Source of the DNA: Phormidium tenue FACHB-1050
GTDB lineage: Bacteria; Cyanobacteriota; Cyanobacteriia; Pseudanabaenales; Pseudanabaenaceae
Direction: 5' to 3'
Length of the DNA: 64,000 nt
NCBI RefSeq assembly: GCF_014696925.1
Contig: NZ_JACJQY010000004.1
Location: 62,001 to 126,000, forward strand
Made by a program: the position numbers and the translations under genes. The notes beneath the pieces are model-generated. The model made no database searches. It saw only the letters and a program-made list of their open reading frames with translations, and was not told the origin of the DNA. This document shows, piece by piece, positions 44,933 through 53,979 of this stretch (position 1 is its first letter; each line of letters begins with the position of its first letter).

Positions 44933-46738
44933 TTACTGTCTCTGTGTTTCACTGATTTGCCATTGTTTAGCAGACTCATTCCAAACTAGAGACATACGAA
45001 GAGTCTCAGGAAAAGTAGCTTTATCTTTTCGGTAGGTGAGATCAATATCAATGATCGCTGAATTCTCTTTAGTTTCAACAAGACGTGCTCCATTAACTGA
45101 GACTTGATCAACAGTGCCCCACCAGTCAGTAAAAGTGTTAAAGCCACCAGCTCGATCGCGTTGAAACTTGGGTGTCAGACTTTGCCATGCATTTTGGAAT
45201 TGGCGATCGTTAATTAGACTGTAATAGTCTCTGATTGCTTGTTCTGGAGAGGGTCTAGTTGGTGTAGGAGTTGGCGTTGGCGTTTTTGATGGAGTTGCTG
45301 TTGGCGTAGGTGTAGGCGAAGCTGTAGGTTGTGGCAAATCGCTTTTAGAAATTCTCTGAACTGGATCTTTGGCATTAGGACTAGCAAAAGCGCAATAGGC
45401 ATCATCTACAAATTTGAGATGTTCATTGAGTTTGGTCTTGCAGCTTTCAAGATCTTGAAACCGTCCTGTATAGACTTGCTGAAATTTATTGCTTCCTAAA
45501 TTAGGATAGTCAGGTATCCAGAACAAGCCTGCATCTGTATATCCTAAAGACTTTAATTTTTCTACTCTGAGATTGGCTTTGTCTTTTTCCTCAAAAGCAG
45601 AATCGGCAAGAAAATAAAACGGTGTTTTGGCAACAGACTGATTAGCAGGAAAGATTTTATTCCATAATGCGACTATGCCACCATTTTGCGAAACAACCAC
45701 ACCAAAAGCGATCGCTGCTCCAACTGTGCCACCAACAATCATGGTTGCTAATAACTGACCAAAGATCTTTTTCTTGGGATTTTGTTGAGGTTGATAGACA
45801 TAAACAGATTGATCAGGAACTGTAGGTGGTATATAGCCTCTAGGCGTTACGGCAACAGTCTGCATATTTGACAGAGCTGGAGATTTGGGAACTTGTTTAG
45901 GAGGAGATTGATTGAGTATTTGAGTTGGGCGCAATGCTTCTAGCATCTCTCTTGCCGAGCTATAGCGATCTCGTGGATCAAACTGCAATACCTTCGCAAA
46001 TATGGCTTTTAAATCTGTACTAATTCCCTGTACAAGCGGCTGCCAGAGAACTTCTCCTGTTTGCGGATCAGTTCCGAGTTCTTGAGGATATTTCCCCGTC
46101 AGCGCGAAAATAGCAGTTAAGGCAAGGCTATAGAGATCGCTAGCAAAAAATGGTCGGCCAGCCGCTTGTTCGGAAGCCATGAATCCTGGTGTACCGATCA
46201 CAATCGAATGTGCTTGCTGCGCCGAACTACGAATTGTGCTGACATTGAGAGTTTCTTTAACTGCGCCAAAGTCAATTAGAACTGGTTCACCAGAACGTAA
46301 AATAATATTATCGGGCTTGATATCTCGATGAATAATGCCGCGATCATGCACATAGATTAGCGTTTGCAGAATGCTAATCAGTAATTGTCTGACCGCATCT
46401 TCATTCCATTTGCCACTACGTTCAATAGTTTCGGTTAGAGTTAGTCCATCAATCCATTCTTGAACTAAATAGAATAATCCGTTTTCCGTAAAGTTTGCAT
46501 AGAGTTTGGGAATATAGCGACTTTCTTCTCCCAACGTTTCGAGGACGGCTGCCTCGCGATGAAACCTTTGTTGCAGTAATTCATACATTTGGGGATTGTC
46601 AGCAACGGGTTTAAGTTGCTTAATTACGCATCGACGGTTGGAGGGTACTTTGGTGTCTTCAGCCAAATAGGTTTCCCCAAAGCCGCCACTGCCTAGGACG
46701 CTAGTGACGCGATAGCGGTTATCTAAAAGGTTTGACAT
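44933..46738 (-). CDS. membrane-anchored Ser/Thr protein kinase
   Basis: 601 aa from ATG 46738. Kinase domain at about 8-280: VLGSGGFGETYLAED (P-loop), CVIKQLKP (Lys), IIHRDIKPDNIIL (catalytic Asp) and VLIDFGAVKE (DFG). A membrane helix follows near 340-360 (LATMIVGGTVGAAIAFGVVV), then a SPOR-like stretch, a Pro/Thr linker (PTPTPTATPSKTPTPTPT) and a C-terminal NTF2-like domain (AIRDYYSLINDRQFQNAWQS). The C-terminal sensor part should be outside the cytoplasm. It follows the photoactivated cyclase gene in the same direction after a 147-bp gap with two hairpins. Confidence 0.94.
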   Translation of the reverse strand: MSNLLDNRYRVTSVLGSGGFGETYLAEDTKVPSNRRCVIKQLKPVADNPQMYELLQQRFHREAAVLETLGEESRYIPKLYANFTENGLFYLVQEWIDGLTLTETIERSGKWNEDAVRQLLISILQTLIYVHDRGIIHRDIKPDNIILRSGEPVLIDFGAVKETLNVSTIRSSAQQAHSIVIGTPGFMASEQAAGRPFFASDLYSLALTAIFALTGKYPQELGTDPQTGEVLWQPLVQGISTDLKAIFAKVLQFDPRDRYSSAREMLEALRPTQILNQSPPKQVPKSPALSNMQTVAVTPRGYIPPTVPDQSVYVYQPQQNPKKKIFGQLLATMIVGGTVGAAIAFGVVVSQNGGIVALWNKIFPANQSVAKTPFYFLADSAFEEKDKANLRVEKLKSLGYTDAGLFWIPDYPNLGSNKFQQVYTGRFQDLESCKTKLNEHLKFVDDAYCAFASPNAKDPVQRISKSDLPQPTASPTPTPTATPSKTPTPTPTPTRPSPEQAIRDYYSLINDRQFQNAWQSLTPKFQRDRAGGFNTFTDWWGTVDQVSVNGARLVETKENSAIIDIDLTYRKDKATFPETLRMSLVWNESAKQWQISETQRQ

Positions 46739-46811
46739 CATGAGGTTATATTCATCGCTATTAGCGATCGTACAGCATACAGCGCTTTGCGCTGTAGTAA
46801 AACACAATATA

Positions 46812-46886
46812 TTTTTTGAAAGCGTTGTCAAGCAACGCTTTCAAAAAATGTAAATGCAGGTGGCGCTTCGCGCCACCTGCATTTAC
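46812..46886. terminator. two hairpins after the BLUF-cyclase gene
   Basis: GTAAATGCAGGTGGCGC and complement around TTC begins at the cyclase stop codon (46850-46886). Next to it is TTTTTTGAAAGCGTTG-TCA-CAAC-type inverted repeat (46812-46848) with T/A runs. Together they likely limit read-through into the kinase gene. Confidence 0.75.
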
Positions 46887-47962
46887 TACACTAACTCTGG
46901 GGTTTGACTGCCAATTAGTTCAAGATGTTGCTTAATTTCTTGTTTTAGCTTCTGAAAGTCTGACTTTTGGAAAGTTAACACATCATCAATCGAATACACC
47001 TCGACGATCGCCTCTTTTCCTTTTGCTTTAAAATCCCCTAGCCTTACCGCTCGCCAGCGATCGCTTAGTCCCTCCCGTACAGATGCCGAAAACACCAAAA
47101 ATCGATTTAGCTGTCTAGTCAGAGCTTCAATCCTTGAAGCAACATTCACCGCATCACCAATGACTGTATATTCTTTTTTAGTTTGAGAACCAATATTTCC
47201 TTCCAAAACTGTTCCTTTCGAGAGCCCGATGCCAATATAGAGAACTCGTAAAGGACTATGAGCGGGTGCTTGATTGCGTAAAATTTCTAGTTCGGCAAGA
47301 ATATCTAAACTTGCTTGCATTGCTTCATCGGCGCGATCGCCATCAAAATACGCCATTACACAATCGCCAATAAATTTCGTAACTTCGCCACCTCTAGCTG
47401 CGATCGCTTTAGTACAGATTGTAAAAAATTGATTGAGTAAATCCACAACTTCAGTTACTTCTAGCTTTTCGGTAATGCTGGTAAAGCTAATGATATCGGC
47501 AAAAAAAATGATTTTTTCGGCGTAACGGGGTGTAAGGGTGAGTGGATTAATTCCTTTCTCTATTGCTTGCAAAACTCCTGATTGCGTATAACTCGCTAAA
47601 ATTGTTTGTGATTCGCCCAAGGTTTGCAGCAAAATCTTGATGGGCTGTAGCAAAATATCGTTGTTTTCATCTAAAGCAATTACTTCCATCGACCAATCTG
47701 GAAAGCGTCGCTGTGAGACATTTTGCTCTGATTTGAGACAAAGAATCTGATTATGACGATCATCTTCTAAGATTCTTGTGTAAAGGCTATCAATTCTATC
47801 TTCTTCACCTTCTAAGATTTGAAAAAATATGCCACTGCAAGATAGCAATACTCCCGTAATACCATCCCTAGAGTTATTTGTTTGGGAAACACTGCCAATA
47901 CTTTCAATTTCTTTTGTAGTTAGCGATCGCGCGAACTTACTAATATAGGTCAGCCTTTTCAT
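46886..47962 (-). CDS. BLUF-domain photoactivated adenylate cyclase
   Basis: Blue-light sensor fused to a class III cyclase, 358 aa, very close in build to OaPAC of Oscillatoria. BLUF residues 1-100: Tyr6 (RLTYISKFAR), Asn30, Gln48 (FFQILEGEEDRI) and Trp90/Met92 (FPDWSMEV), the full flavin photoswitch set. Cyclase domain from about 148: metal Asp156 (FFADIISFTS) and Asp200, substrate-specifying Lys196 (VTKFIGDCVMAYF) and Thr266 (KEYTVIGDAVNVASRIE), which is the adenylate rather than guanylate pattern. It should make cAMP in blue light, feeding CRP-type regulators or motility. It is divergent from rpiA. Confidence 0.95.
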   Translation of the reverse strand: MKRLTYISKFARSLTTKEIESIGSVSQTNNSRDGITGVLLSCSGIFFQILEGEEDRIDSLYTRILEDDRHNQILCLKSEQNVSQRRFPDWSMEVIALDENNDILLQPIKILLQTLGESQTILASYTQSGVLQAIEKGINPLTLTPRYAEKIIFFADIISFTSITEKLEVTEVVDLLNQFFTICTKAIAARGGEVTKFIGDCVMAYFDGDRADEAMQASLDILAELEILRNQAPAHSPLRVLYIGIGLSKGTVLEGNIGSQTKKEYTVIGDAVNVASRIEALTRQLNRFLVFSASVREGLSDRWRAVRLGDFKAKGKEAIVEVYSIDDVLTFQKSDFQKLKQEIKQHLELIGSQTPELV

Positions 47963-48223
47963 AAAATTGCGATATTTTAAATAACAAAAGAATTCAATCT
48001 CTGTGAAATTAGATAAAAAGTTAATCTTTAAGCCCGCCCACTTTACTTGTAACTTAAATAATGACAGCAGTGTAATCAGCCATACAGCGTAACTGTTTTT
48101 GGATCAGCACGCCATATAAATGTATCATACAGTACATTTTGTTTAAGCGGATTCTCAGTTGCTGCTCACAGGTTGCGATAGGATTAAAATTACTGCTTTT
48201 AAGTTTATAAATAAGTATTTCCC

Positions 48224-48937
48224 ATGAGTATTTCTGCTGAAGATATTAAAAAGTTAAAACAAGAAGTTGGCATTGCGGCGGCGCAGCGCGTCAAGTCGGG
48301 CATGGTAGTTGGTTTAGGTACTGGTTCGACAACTGCTTTTGCGATCGAGGAGTTAGGTCGGCGCATTTCGACAGGTGAGTTAACCGATATTGTCGGTATC
48401 CCCACTTCTTTCCAAGCTTCAGTCTTGGGCAAAAAATATGGTATTCCCATCCGCAGTCTTGATGATGTCGATCGCGTGGATGTAGCGATCGATGGTGCGG
48501 ATGAAGTTGACCCCAATAAAACTTTAATTAAGGGTGGCGGCGCTGCTCATACCCGTGAGAAAGTTGTCGATTCACTCGCGGCTTTATTCATTGTCGTAGT
48601 CGATGAATCTAAACTAGTCGATAAGCTTGGCTCCACTTTCGCCGTACCGATCGAAGTTTTGCCGATGGCAGTTGCTCCAGTAACTAGGGCTGTCGAAAAA
48701 TTGGGTGGTAAGCCTGACCTGCGGATGGGTGTCAAAAAAGATGGTCCCGTCATTACCGATCAAGGCAACATGGTTTTAGATGTCACCTTTGATGCGATCG
48801 CGGATGCTGCCGAACTGGAGAAGACCTTGAACAACATCCCTGGTGTAGTCGAGAATGGTCTATTTGTTGGCGTTACCGATCTCATTTTAGTTGGTGAATT
48901 TAAGGACGGAAAACCTCAAATTCGCGAAATTTCCTAA
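48224..48937 (+). CDS. rpiA: ribose-5-phosphate isomerase A
   Basis: Interconverts ribose-5-phosphate and ribulose-5-phosphate in the Calvin and pentose-phosphate cycles. Motifs: [37 protein letters not shown] and [12 protein letters not shown] with the catalytic Glu. 237 aa is normal. The 260 bases before it, shared with the cyclase gene, carry no palindromic element and must hold both promoters. Confidence 0.97.
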   Translation: MSISAEDIKKLKQEVGIAAAQRVKSGMVVGLGTGSTTAFAIEELGRRISTGELTDIVGIPTSFQASVLGKKYGIPIRSLDDVDRVDVAIDGADEVDPNKTLIKGGGAAHTREKVVDSLAALFIVVVDESKLVDKLGSTFAVPIEVLPMAVAPVTRAVEKLGGKPDLRMGVKKDGPVITDQGNMVLDVTFDAIADAAELEKTLNNIPGVVENGLFVGVTDLILVGEFKDGKPQIREIS

Positions 48938-48948
48938 CCCCTCCCTAA

Positions 48949-49008
48949 CCCTCCCCTTGCAAAGGGGAGGGAACGCAATTTCTAGTTTTCCCCCTTTGCA
49001 AGGGGGAA
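48949..49008. repeat. two G/C-run hairpins between convergent rpiA and cbiT
   Basis: CCCTCCCCTTGCAAAGGGGAG plus GG (48949-48971) and TTCCCCCTTTGCAAGGGGG plus AA (48988-49008), both perfect around a central TTGCAA or TTTGCAA. A widespread cyanobacterial repeat style, here serving as shared terminator. Confidence 0.8.
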
Positions 49009-49019
49009 TTAGAGGGGGA

Positions 49020-49619
49020 TTACAGTTTTTCGCCGCTAATAATAAACATAGGGCTAACAGCTGCAAAAACTTGACGATTGCCGCGAGTTTCTAAACGGTT
49101 CACTGAGGACTGCACTACTTCTACATTTCGCGCTTGGAGTTTGGCAAAACTTTCAGAAATAGCATACAAACCTTCCAGACTATTAGTAGTAGCGATCGCC
49201 CTGCCATCAATTTGCAAACGCTCCCAACAATATTCCAGAATTTCCGATACCGATCGCCCACCTTCAATACAAATGCGATCGGGATTAGTCGTCAGACTAG
49301 TAAGACATTCTGGCGCACTACCAATTTTAATTTCGACATTATTCACCGCAAATTTCTGGCAATTCTTAGCAATCAATCCCGCCACATCTTCATCACGCTC
49401 GATCGCCACAATTTTGCCCTGAGGACATAGCAAGCCTGTCTCAATGGGGATTGTCCCTGTACCTGCGCCAATATCCCATAGTACTGAGTCAGCCTTAAGC
49501 CGCAATTGTCCAACAATTAACAGCCTTGTTTCACATTTGCTCATTGGTATTCCTGGTAAGCGATCGAATAATTCGTCAGGAATGCCAGGAGTGACATAGG
49601 ACCAGATAGGTTCAGACAT
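49020..49619 (-). CDS. cbiT: cobalt-precorrin-6B C15-methyltransferase (decarboxylating) CbiT
   Basis: SAM-dependent enzyme of cobalamin (pseudocobalamin) synthesis that methylates C15 and removes the acetate carboxyl at C12. Rossmann motif LWDIGAGTGTIPIETGLL, then IVAIERDEDVAGLIAKN and CIEGGRSVSEILEYC. 199 aa, as expected for free-standing CbiT rather than the CobL fusion. The N-terminus PGIPDELFDRLPGIPMSKCE is the CbiT entry motif. No other cob gene is linked. Confidence 0.94.
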   Translation of the reverse strand: MSEPIWSYVTPGIPDELFDRLPGIPMSKCETRLLIVGQLRLKADSVLWDIGAGTGTIPIETGLLCPQGKIVAIERDEDVAGLIAKNCQKFAVNNVEIKIGSAPECLTSLTTNPDRICIEGGRSVSEILEYCWERLQIDGRAIATTNSLEGLYAISESFAKLQARNVEVVQSSVNRLETRGNRQVFAAVSPMFIISGEKL

Positions 49620-49702
49620 GAGCTTCGCGCACAGGATGATTAAACATGATCAATATAGCGTTTTTCTAACCTAAAAATGAAGATGGTTTGGTACTCCCTT
49701 CC

Positions 49703-49832
49703 TCCCCCAGAAATTAGTGGTACTTCACGAAGCGCCAATAATTCTGGGGATTTGATATCTATAGCAATAAGATGAGTGGCGGCGCTTCGCGCCGCCACTC
49801 ATCTTTTGGGTTGCAAAACTTACATTGCTATA
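49703..49832. repeat. degenerate palindrome and truncated family A element
   Basis: CCCCAGAATTA-like arms face AATAATTCTGGGG at 49703-49738. From 49761 (ATAGCAATAAG) to 49832 (CATTGCTATA) is a family A copy whose left arm lost about 30 bases while the right arm is complete; its core is identical to those at 16929 and 25372. Confidence 0.78.
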
Positions 49833-49866
49833 TTTTTAGACTGGGCAAGGATTATCAACAGGTAGA

Positions 49867-50361
49867 TTAAACTTTTTGATTAGGGCGATCGCTATTATCG
49901 TTAACGGCAATGTCAAAATGAAGCACATCTTCACGCACGCCAAGCTTTGTATAAAGTGCGATCGCAGGGTCATCGCCTAAGTCAGCCTGTACAAAAATAA
50001 CGTAGGCTGCTCTCGCTACAGCAACCTTCTTTAATTCCTGAATTAATGCAGTGGCTATTCCTTCCCGTCGATGCGCTGCTGCAACAGCCAGATCGTAAAT
50101 ATAAATTTCACTACGCTCTTGCTCAAACTTCTGGAGTTCGTAAGCAGTAAGCCCTCCAACTACTGCTCCATTTTTTAATGCGGCAAGTGCAATGAAATAA
50201 TCACTGCTTAGCAAGCGCTTGAGATAAACATCACTCGGACGAGATGAGCTATAGGTATCAACTTCGTCAAAAGCTTCCCCAAAGACAGTCAATAATTCTT
50301 CCATTAATGCTAGGTCTTTTACGGAAAGCTGATGAATATTGATTGGTTCAGAAGATGACAT
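49867..50361 (-). CDS. AAC(3)-I-like GNAT acetyltransferase
   Basis: 164 aa, strongly similar to aminoglycoside 3-N-acetyltransferases of the AAC(3)-I type: SSDYFIALAALKNGAVVGGL, ERSEIYIYDLAVAAAHRREG (acetyl-CoA pyrophosphate loop RREGIAT) and YVIFVQADLGDDPAIALYTK, then LGVREDVLHFDI. Clinical AAC(3)-I enzymes share these blocks almost residue by residue, as I recall them. Whether this protein acetylates gentamicin-type drugs or another amine is not known. No integron or transposase is near; it seems a resident chromosomal gene. Confidence 0.9.
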   Translation of the reverse strand: MSSSEPINIHQLSVKDLALMEELLTVFGEAFDEVDTYSSSRPSDVYLKRLLSSDYFIALAALKNGAVVGGLTAYELQKFEQERSEIYIYDLAVAAAHRREGIATALIQELKKVAVARAAYVIFVQADLGDDPAIALYTKLGVREDVLHFDIAVNDNSDRPNQKV

Positions 50362-50430
50362 TTTTTACTCCCTATGCTGTCGTCATAGTGATCGAGTTAA
50401 CAATCTATCCTCTAGAAGTGATCGCTAATA

Positions 50431-50480
50431 TTATGAGTCGTGATTGATCGGACAATCGTCCCATCAATCACGACTCATAA
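50431..50480. repeat. palindrome TTATGAGTCGTGATTGAT
   Basis: Near-perfect 18-bp arms around CGGACAATCGTCCC. The right end touches the last codons region of the DUF39 gene (stop at 50482). It probably ends that minus-strand gene. Confidence 0.8.
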
Positions 50481-50481
50481 C

Positions 50482-51648
50482 CTAAAACCCACGCACATCT
50501 TGCGGTAAAAACGCGCGATCGCTTGGCAACATCGCAACAGGTTCAGTCAGTGTAAATTCTCCCTTTATAATCCAATCTTTGAGGGTTTTAGCAGCTTCTT
50601 CTGATAAATGTAGACTTGCTAGAGGGGCGGTGCGAACTGTGGAACCAGCGATCGTGATTTTGCCAGACTTGAGTTGAGCATAGGAAACAGAACCAAAAAT
50701 CGGGCGTACTCGGCGCGGAATTGAGAAGTCAATCACAGGTGCAACTAGTTCTTCATCTAGTACAGCGGCTCTTGCAACAACTTCTTCGTTAATTACAGGT
50801 AATGGTACAGCTACACCCATCATCAAAGATGCACCATAATTACGAAAATAGCAGCCACGCACCCATTCAGAAGTCATTTGCTTAGCATCACCAATCAGAG
50901 CAAGTGTCGCCGCAGGTCCAATCGGTGTGCGATTTTCCAAACGCTTTTGTAATGGAAAATGTTGTGTTCCTTCCCAAGCCACATAGCCAATCCCTCCACC
51001 CATAAAAATGCGTGTACCAATCCCAATTAATTGCAAATCGGGATCATTCCATAATGGTGAGATTGCCCCAGGGTTGGAGTAAACAGCATTACCTAAACGG
51101 GGTTGCAGGGGACCGAGATAAGTATAGAGAGTTTCTTCCCCACCATTGACACCGACAATAAAATTTTGATAGAGATTACGGGGATTAAATAGATAGAATT
51201 GGTTAATGGATTCTTTGGTAATCGTTGTTTCAAAATTGGCGCGAGGATAGCAATCATTAGGATGCCCGATCGCCTTAAAGCTCACCATCTTCCCTGCGAT
51301 CAAATCCGCAATTACATGCCCACCACCACGATATTGGGGTGCTTCATCGGTAGGATCAGCTTCTTGGGTTGCACCTAAATAAATATCAACAGCCCCAAAT
51401 CCTGCATAGGCTGGTACACCATCAATCCAACAAGTGCGAATTTTGATCGGTGGATCGGTATGCCCTAAATTCAGAATTGCCCCCGATGATTCCATCGGCT
51501 CAAATGTGCCTGTCACAATCACATCAACTTGTTTGGCAGCTTGGGTGACACCGATATCAGCGACAAGGGCTTTAAGTTCGGTAGCCGTGAGGACTTTAGC
51601 CTTACCAGCTTTGATTTTGGCATTAATATCAGCGATCGTTTGAGGCAT
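50482..51648 (-). CDS. homocysteine biosynthesis protein (DUF39)
   Basis: 388 aa of the DUF39 family, which in methanogens converts aspartate semialdehyde to homocysteine using a sulfur carrier ferredoxin (NIL/4Fe-4S). Conserved blocks: VDVIVTGTFEPMESSGAILN, IRTCWIDGVPAYAGFGAVD (with the candidate catalytic Cys), YRGGGHVIADLIAGK and FMGGGIGYVAWEGTQH. Cyanobacteria carry such genes, and a contribution to methionine synthesis is inferred. The SAM synthetase gene metK is 1 kb away on the other strand, a sensible metabolic neighbour. Confidence 0.88.
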   Translation of the reverse strand: MPQTIADINAKIKAGKAKVLTATELKALVADIGVTQAAKQVDVIVTGTFEPMESSGAILNLGHTDPPIKIRTCWIDGVPAYAGFGAVDIYLGATQEADPTDEAPQYRGGGHVIADLIAGKMVSFKAIGHPNDCYPRANFETTITKESINQFYLFNPRNLYQNFIVGVNGGEETLYTYLGPLQPRLGNAVYSNPGAISPLWNDPDLQLIGIGTRIFMGGGIGYVAWEGTQHFPLQKRLENRTPIGPAATLALIGDAKQMTSEWVRGCYFRNYGASLMMGVAVPLPVINEEVVARAAVLDEELVAPVIDFSIPRRVRPIFGSVSYAQLKSGKITIAGSTVRTAPLASLHLSEEAAKTLKDWIIKGEFTLTEPVAMLPSDRAFLPQDVRGF

Positions 51649-51649
51649 A

Positions 51650-51790
51650 GGACTTTGCTAAATGGCAGTTACATCAAGTTAGAAAATGGCGTAGCCATTT
51701 CTTAACTTGAAAACCCTCACTGGGTTTGTTTTTTAATTCACGAAAGTGTGACAACACTTTCGTGAATTGATATTACCTAGAATATAGCGG
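51650..51790. repeat. family D element, copy 3
   Basis: Hairpin 1 at 51674-51710 (TCAAGTTAGAAAATGGC and near complement), mini stem AACCC-TCACT-GGGTT, hairpin 2 at 51735-51768 (AATTCACGAAAGTGT and perfect complement). The right flank TATTACCTAGAATATAGC mirrors the left flank of copy 2. It is just upstream of the DUF39 start, so it may be in that gene's leader or promoter. Confidence 0.78.
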
Positions 51791-51805
51791 TTTGCGCTCT
51801 CATAG

Positions 51806-51840
51806 AAAACAAAGGGGACGCTAAGCATCCCCTCTGTTTT
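51806..51840 (-). terminator. terminator of the YbjN-like gene
   Basis: AAACAAAGGGGACGC and near complement around TAA; T-run on the minus-strand product. It overlaps the stop region. Confidence 0.75.
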
Positions 51841-52331
51841 TATAATGACCAACCATTACTGGATAATGTACCTGCATGAATGCGATCTAAGGCTCGTTTA
51901 CCACCCCAGCGATCGACAATTTTGTCATCATATTCGTCAGCAATTTCCATCACGGCTCTCACTGAAGACTCTAACTCTTTCATGTCACAAGTCGAGCCAA
52001 CAATTGAGTGCTCAAAAAGAATTTCACTATCAGGCGATATCCCAAAGGCTCCAAAAATCATTTTGGCATTTTCTTCGAGTAAATATCGCATTAAGTCTGG
52101 CTTTAATTCGGCTCCAACTACTACATAAGAGCGTGTATTAATAATTGCATCATCTTCGTCCCAAGGAAAAATTAGCACTTCTACTAATGCTGAACCCATA
52201 AATACGCCTAATCCTGGGATATCTTGGCGAGCGCAAGGACATTTGCCAAATATCTCTTGCATCCACGTTACTACTTTTTCATAACAGGCTTCTTGAGCAG
52301 TAGTTTGAAATTTCAAGTTATTAGCCTCCAT
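51840..52331 (-). CDS. YbjN-domain / secretion-chaperone-like protein
   Basis: 163 aa from ATG 52331; a longer frame to 52379 would run into the upstream palindrome and is not chosen. The alpha/beta pattern (ALVEVLIFPWDEDDAIINTR, YVVVGAELKPDLMRYLLEEN, FEHSIVGSTCDMKELESSVR) fits the YbjN/type III chaperone-like fold, which binds proteins. CPCARQDIPGLGVFMGSA adds a short Cys pair. Function unknown, cyanobacterial homologues likely. Confidence 0.75.
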   Translation of the reverse strand: MEANNLKFQTTAQEACYEKVVTWMQEIFGKCPCARQDIPGLGVFMGSALVEVLIFPWDEDDAIINTRSYVVVGAELKPDLMRYLLEENAKMIFGAFGISPDSEILFEHSIVGSTCDMKELESSVRAVMEIADEYDDKIVDRWGGKRALDRIHAGTLSSNGWSL

Positions 52332-52370
52332 GAGTTGAAAACACTTTGTGATAGTGGCAGAATAAAAGCT

Positions 52371-52425
52371 AAAACCCAAAAAGCTGTGGCGCTCGCTGCG
52401 CGAGCGCCACAGCTTTTTGGGTTTT
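52371..52425. repeat. family A palindrome in the leader of the YbjN-like gene
   Basis: Perfect: AAAACCCAAAAAGCTGTGGC and complement, tip GCTCGCTGCGCGAGC. It is 39 bases upstream of the start, an unusual place for this family, which is mostly 3' of genes. Confidence 0.82.
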
Positions 52426-52523
52426 ATATTTAATTAGATTAATCAGACTATACCTATACACAGCCACATTTTCAAATGAAAACTCAAAAAGGGTTAGTCC
52501 TAAAAAGGAAAGAATTTATTATG

Positions 52524-52559
52524 TTAAGGATGGGCGGCGCAAAGCGCTACCCATCCTTA
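52524..52559. repeat. palindrome upstream of metK
   Basis: TAAGGATGGGCGGCGC facing GCGCTACCCATCCTTA with one mismatch. It lies about 100 bases before the metK start and precedes its candidate promoter. Confidence 0.72.
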
Positions 52560-52564
52560 CCTAT

Positions 52565-52592
52565 TTAGCACTAACACGCCTTGTACTATGAT
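52565..52592 (+). promoter_or_regulatory. candidate metK promoter
   Basis: TTAGCA and TATGAT separated by 16 bases fit a weak -35 and good -10 box, 65 bases before the start codon. Inference from consensus only. Confidence 0.35.
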
Positions 52593-52656
52593 GGATAAAT
52601 CTTAAGAGATACAAAAATTTTGCCTTATCACTTCTTACGTTTAGGAGGAAACATAG

Positions 52657-53895
52657 TTGGCTAGTCGCTTCTTATTTACATCTGAATCAGTTACGGAAGG
52701 TCACCCTGATAAAATTTGTGATCAAATTTCCGATACGATTCTCGATACCTTATTGGCTCAAGATCCGCGATCGCGTGTCGCAGCCGAAGTTGTAGTTAAC
52801 ACGGGTCTAGTCTTGATCACAGGGGAAATCACAACTAAAGCGCATGTCAACTACGTCGATATTGCTCGTAAAAAAATTGCGGAAATTGGTTATACCGACG
52901 CGGATAATGGCTTTTCCGCAAATAGCTGTGCAGTAATGGTCGCGCTTGATGAGCAGTCTCCAGACATTGCACAAGGCGTGAATGTAGCACTTGAAGCCCG
53001 CACTGGTGCAGAAGAAGATGCAGCCCTCGAAGCAGTTGGTGCTGGTGACCAAGGGATTATGTTTGGGTTTGCTTGCGACGAAACGCCTGAGTTTATGCCC
53101 ATGCCGATCGCGATCGCTCACCGCTTAGCGCGTCAGTTATCAGTGGTTCGTAAAAATGGCACTTTGGCTTATTTACGTCCCGATGGTAAAACTCAAGTCA
53201 CCGTGGTTTATGAAGGTGACAAGCCTGTGGCGATCGATACGATCCTGATCTCGACTCAACATGATGCGGCGATCGATGGCATTAGCGATGAAGCCAAAGT
53301 CCAAGAACGGATCAAAGCTGATCTCTGGACACATGTAGTTTTGCCTAGTTTTGCTGATACATCGATCAAACCTAATAACCAAACCCGCTACCTAGTTAAC
53401 CCCACAGGTAAATTTGTAATTGGTGGACCACAAGGTGACTCGGGGCTGACGGGACGCAAAATTATCGTTGATACCTATGGCGGCTATGCACGTCATGGTG
53501 GCGGTGCGTTCTCAGGCAAAGATCCCACAAAAGTCGATCGCAGTGCCGCTTATGCAGCTCGTCATGCTGCTAAAAATATTGTGGCAGCTGGGCTTGCCAG
53601 TAAGTGCGAGTTACAAATCAGCTATGCGATCGGTGTGGCGCGTCCTACCAGTATGCACATCGAAACATTCGGCACTGGCAAGGTTGATGAGGAAACTCTA
53701 CTACGCTTAGTCAAGGACAATTTTGATTTGCGCCCTGCGGCAATTATCAAGAATTTTGATTTGCAAAATTTGCCAAGCGATCGCAAGGGGCGTTTCTATC
53801 AAGATGTGGCAGCCTATGGTCACATGGGACGCAATGATCTAGACCTGCCTTGGGAACGTCTGGATAAAGTAGAAATCCTGAAAAAGAACGCTTAA
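52657..53895 (+). CDS. metK: S-adenosylmethionine synthetase
   Basis: Makes SAM from methionine and ATP. The TTG start is decided by a strong ribosome site AGGAGG 8 bases upstream and by the conserved start [16 protein letters not shown]. Other motifs: [18 protein letters not shown] and [20 protein letters not shown]. 412 aa is normal. SAM links this gene to the radical-SAM and methyltransferase genes in the window and to the DUF39 homocysteine protein nearby. Confidence 0.98.
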   Translation: MASRFLFTSESVTEGHPDKICDQISDTILDTLLAQDPRSRVAAEVVVNTGLVLITGEITTKAHVNYVDIARKKIAEIGYTDADNGFSANSCAVMVALDEQSPDIAQGVNVALEARTGAEEDAALEAVGAGDQGIMFGFACDETPEFMPMPIAIAHRLARQLSVVRKNGTLAYLRPDGKTQVTVVYEGDKPVAIDTILISTQHDAAIDGISDEAKVQERIKADLWTHVVLPSFADTSIKPNNQTRYLVNPTGKFVIGGPQGDSGLTGRKIIVDTYGGYARHGGGAFSGKDPTKVDRSAAYAARHAAKNIVAAGLASKCELQISYAIGVARPTSMHIETFGTGKVDEETLLRLVKDNFDLRPAAIIKNFDLQNLPSDRKGRFYQDVAAYGHMGRNDLDLPWERLDKVEILKKNA

Positions 53896-53901
53896 TTTTA
53901 T

Positions 53902-53937
53902 AAAGAAGAAAGGCTCGTTAACGAGCCTTTCTTCTTT
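53902..53937 (+). terminator. metK terminator
   Basis: Perfect 18-bp arms AAAGAAGAAAGGCTCGTT without loop bases beyond the centre, 6 bases after the stop. T-rich on the right. Confidence 0.85.
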
Positions 53938-53979
53938 AAGCGATGGTATTGTTATGTTTGTGGTATACATGCACTCAAC

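Noticed and set aside
52430-52656. SAM or SAH riboswitch before metK
   Set aside because: The leader has one palindrome and a promoter-like pair but none of the conserved riboswitch cores I could recognise.
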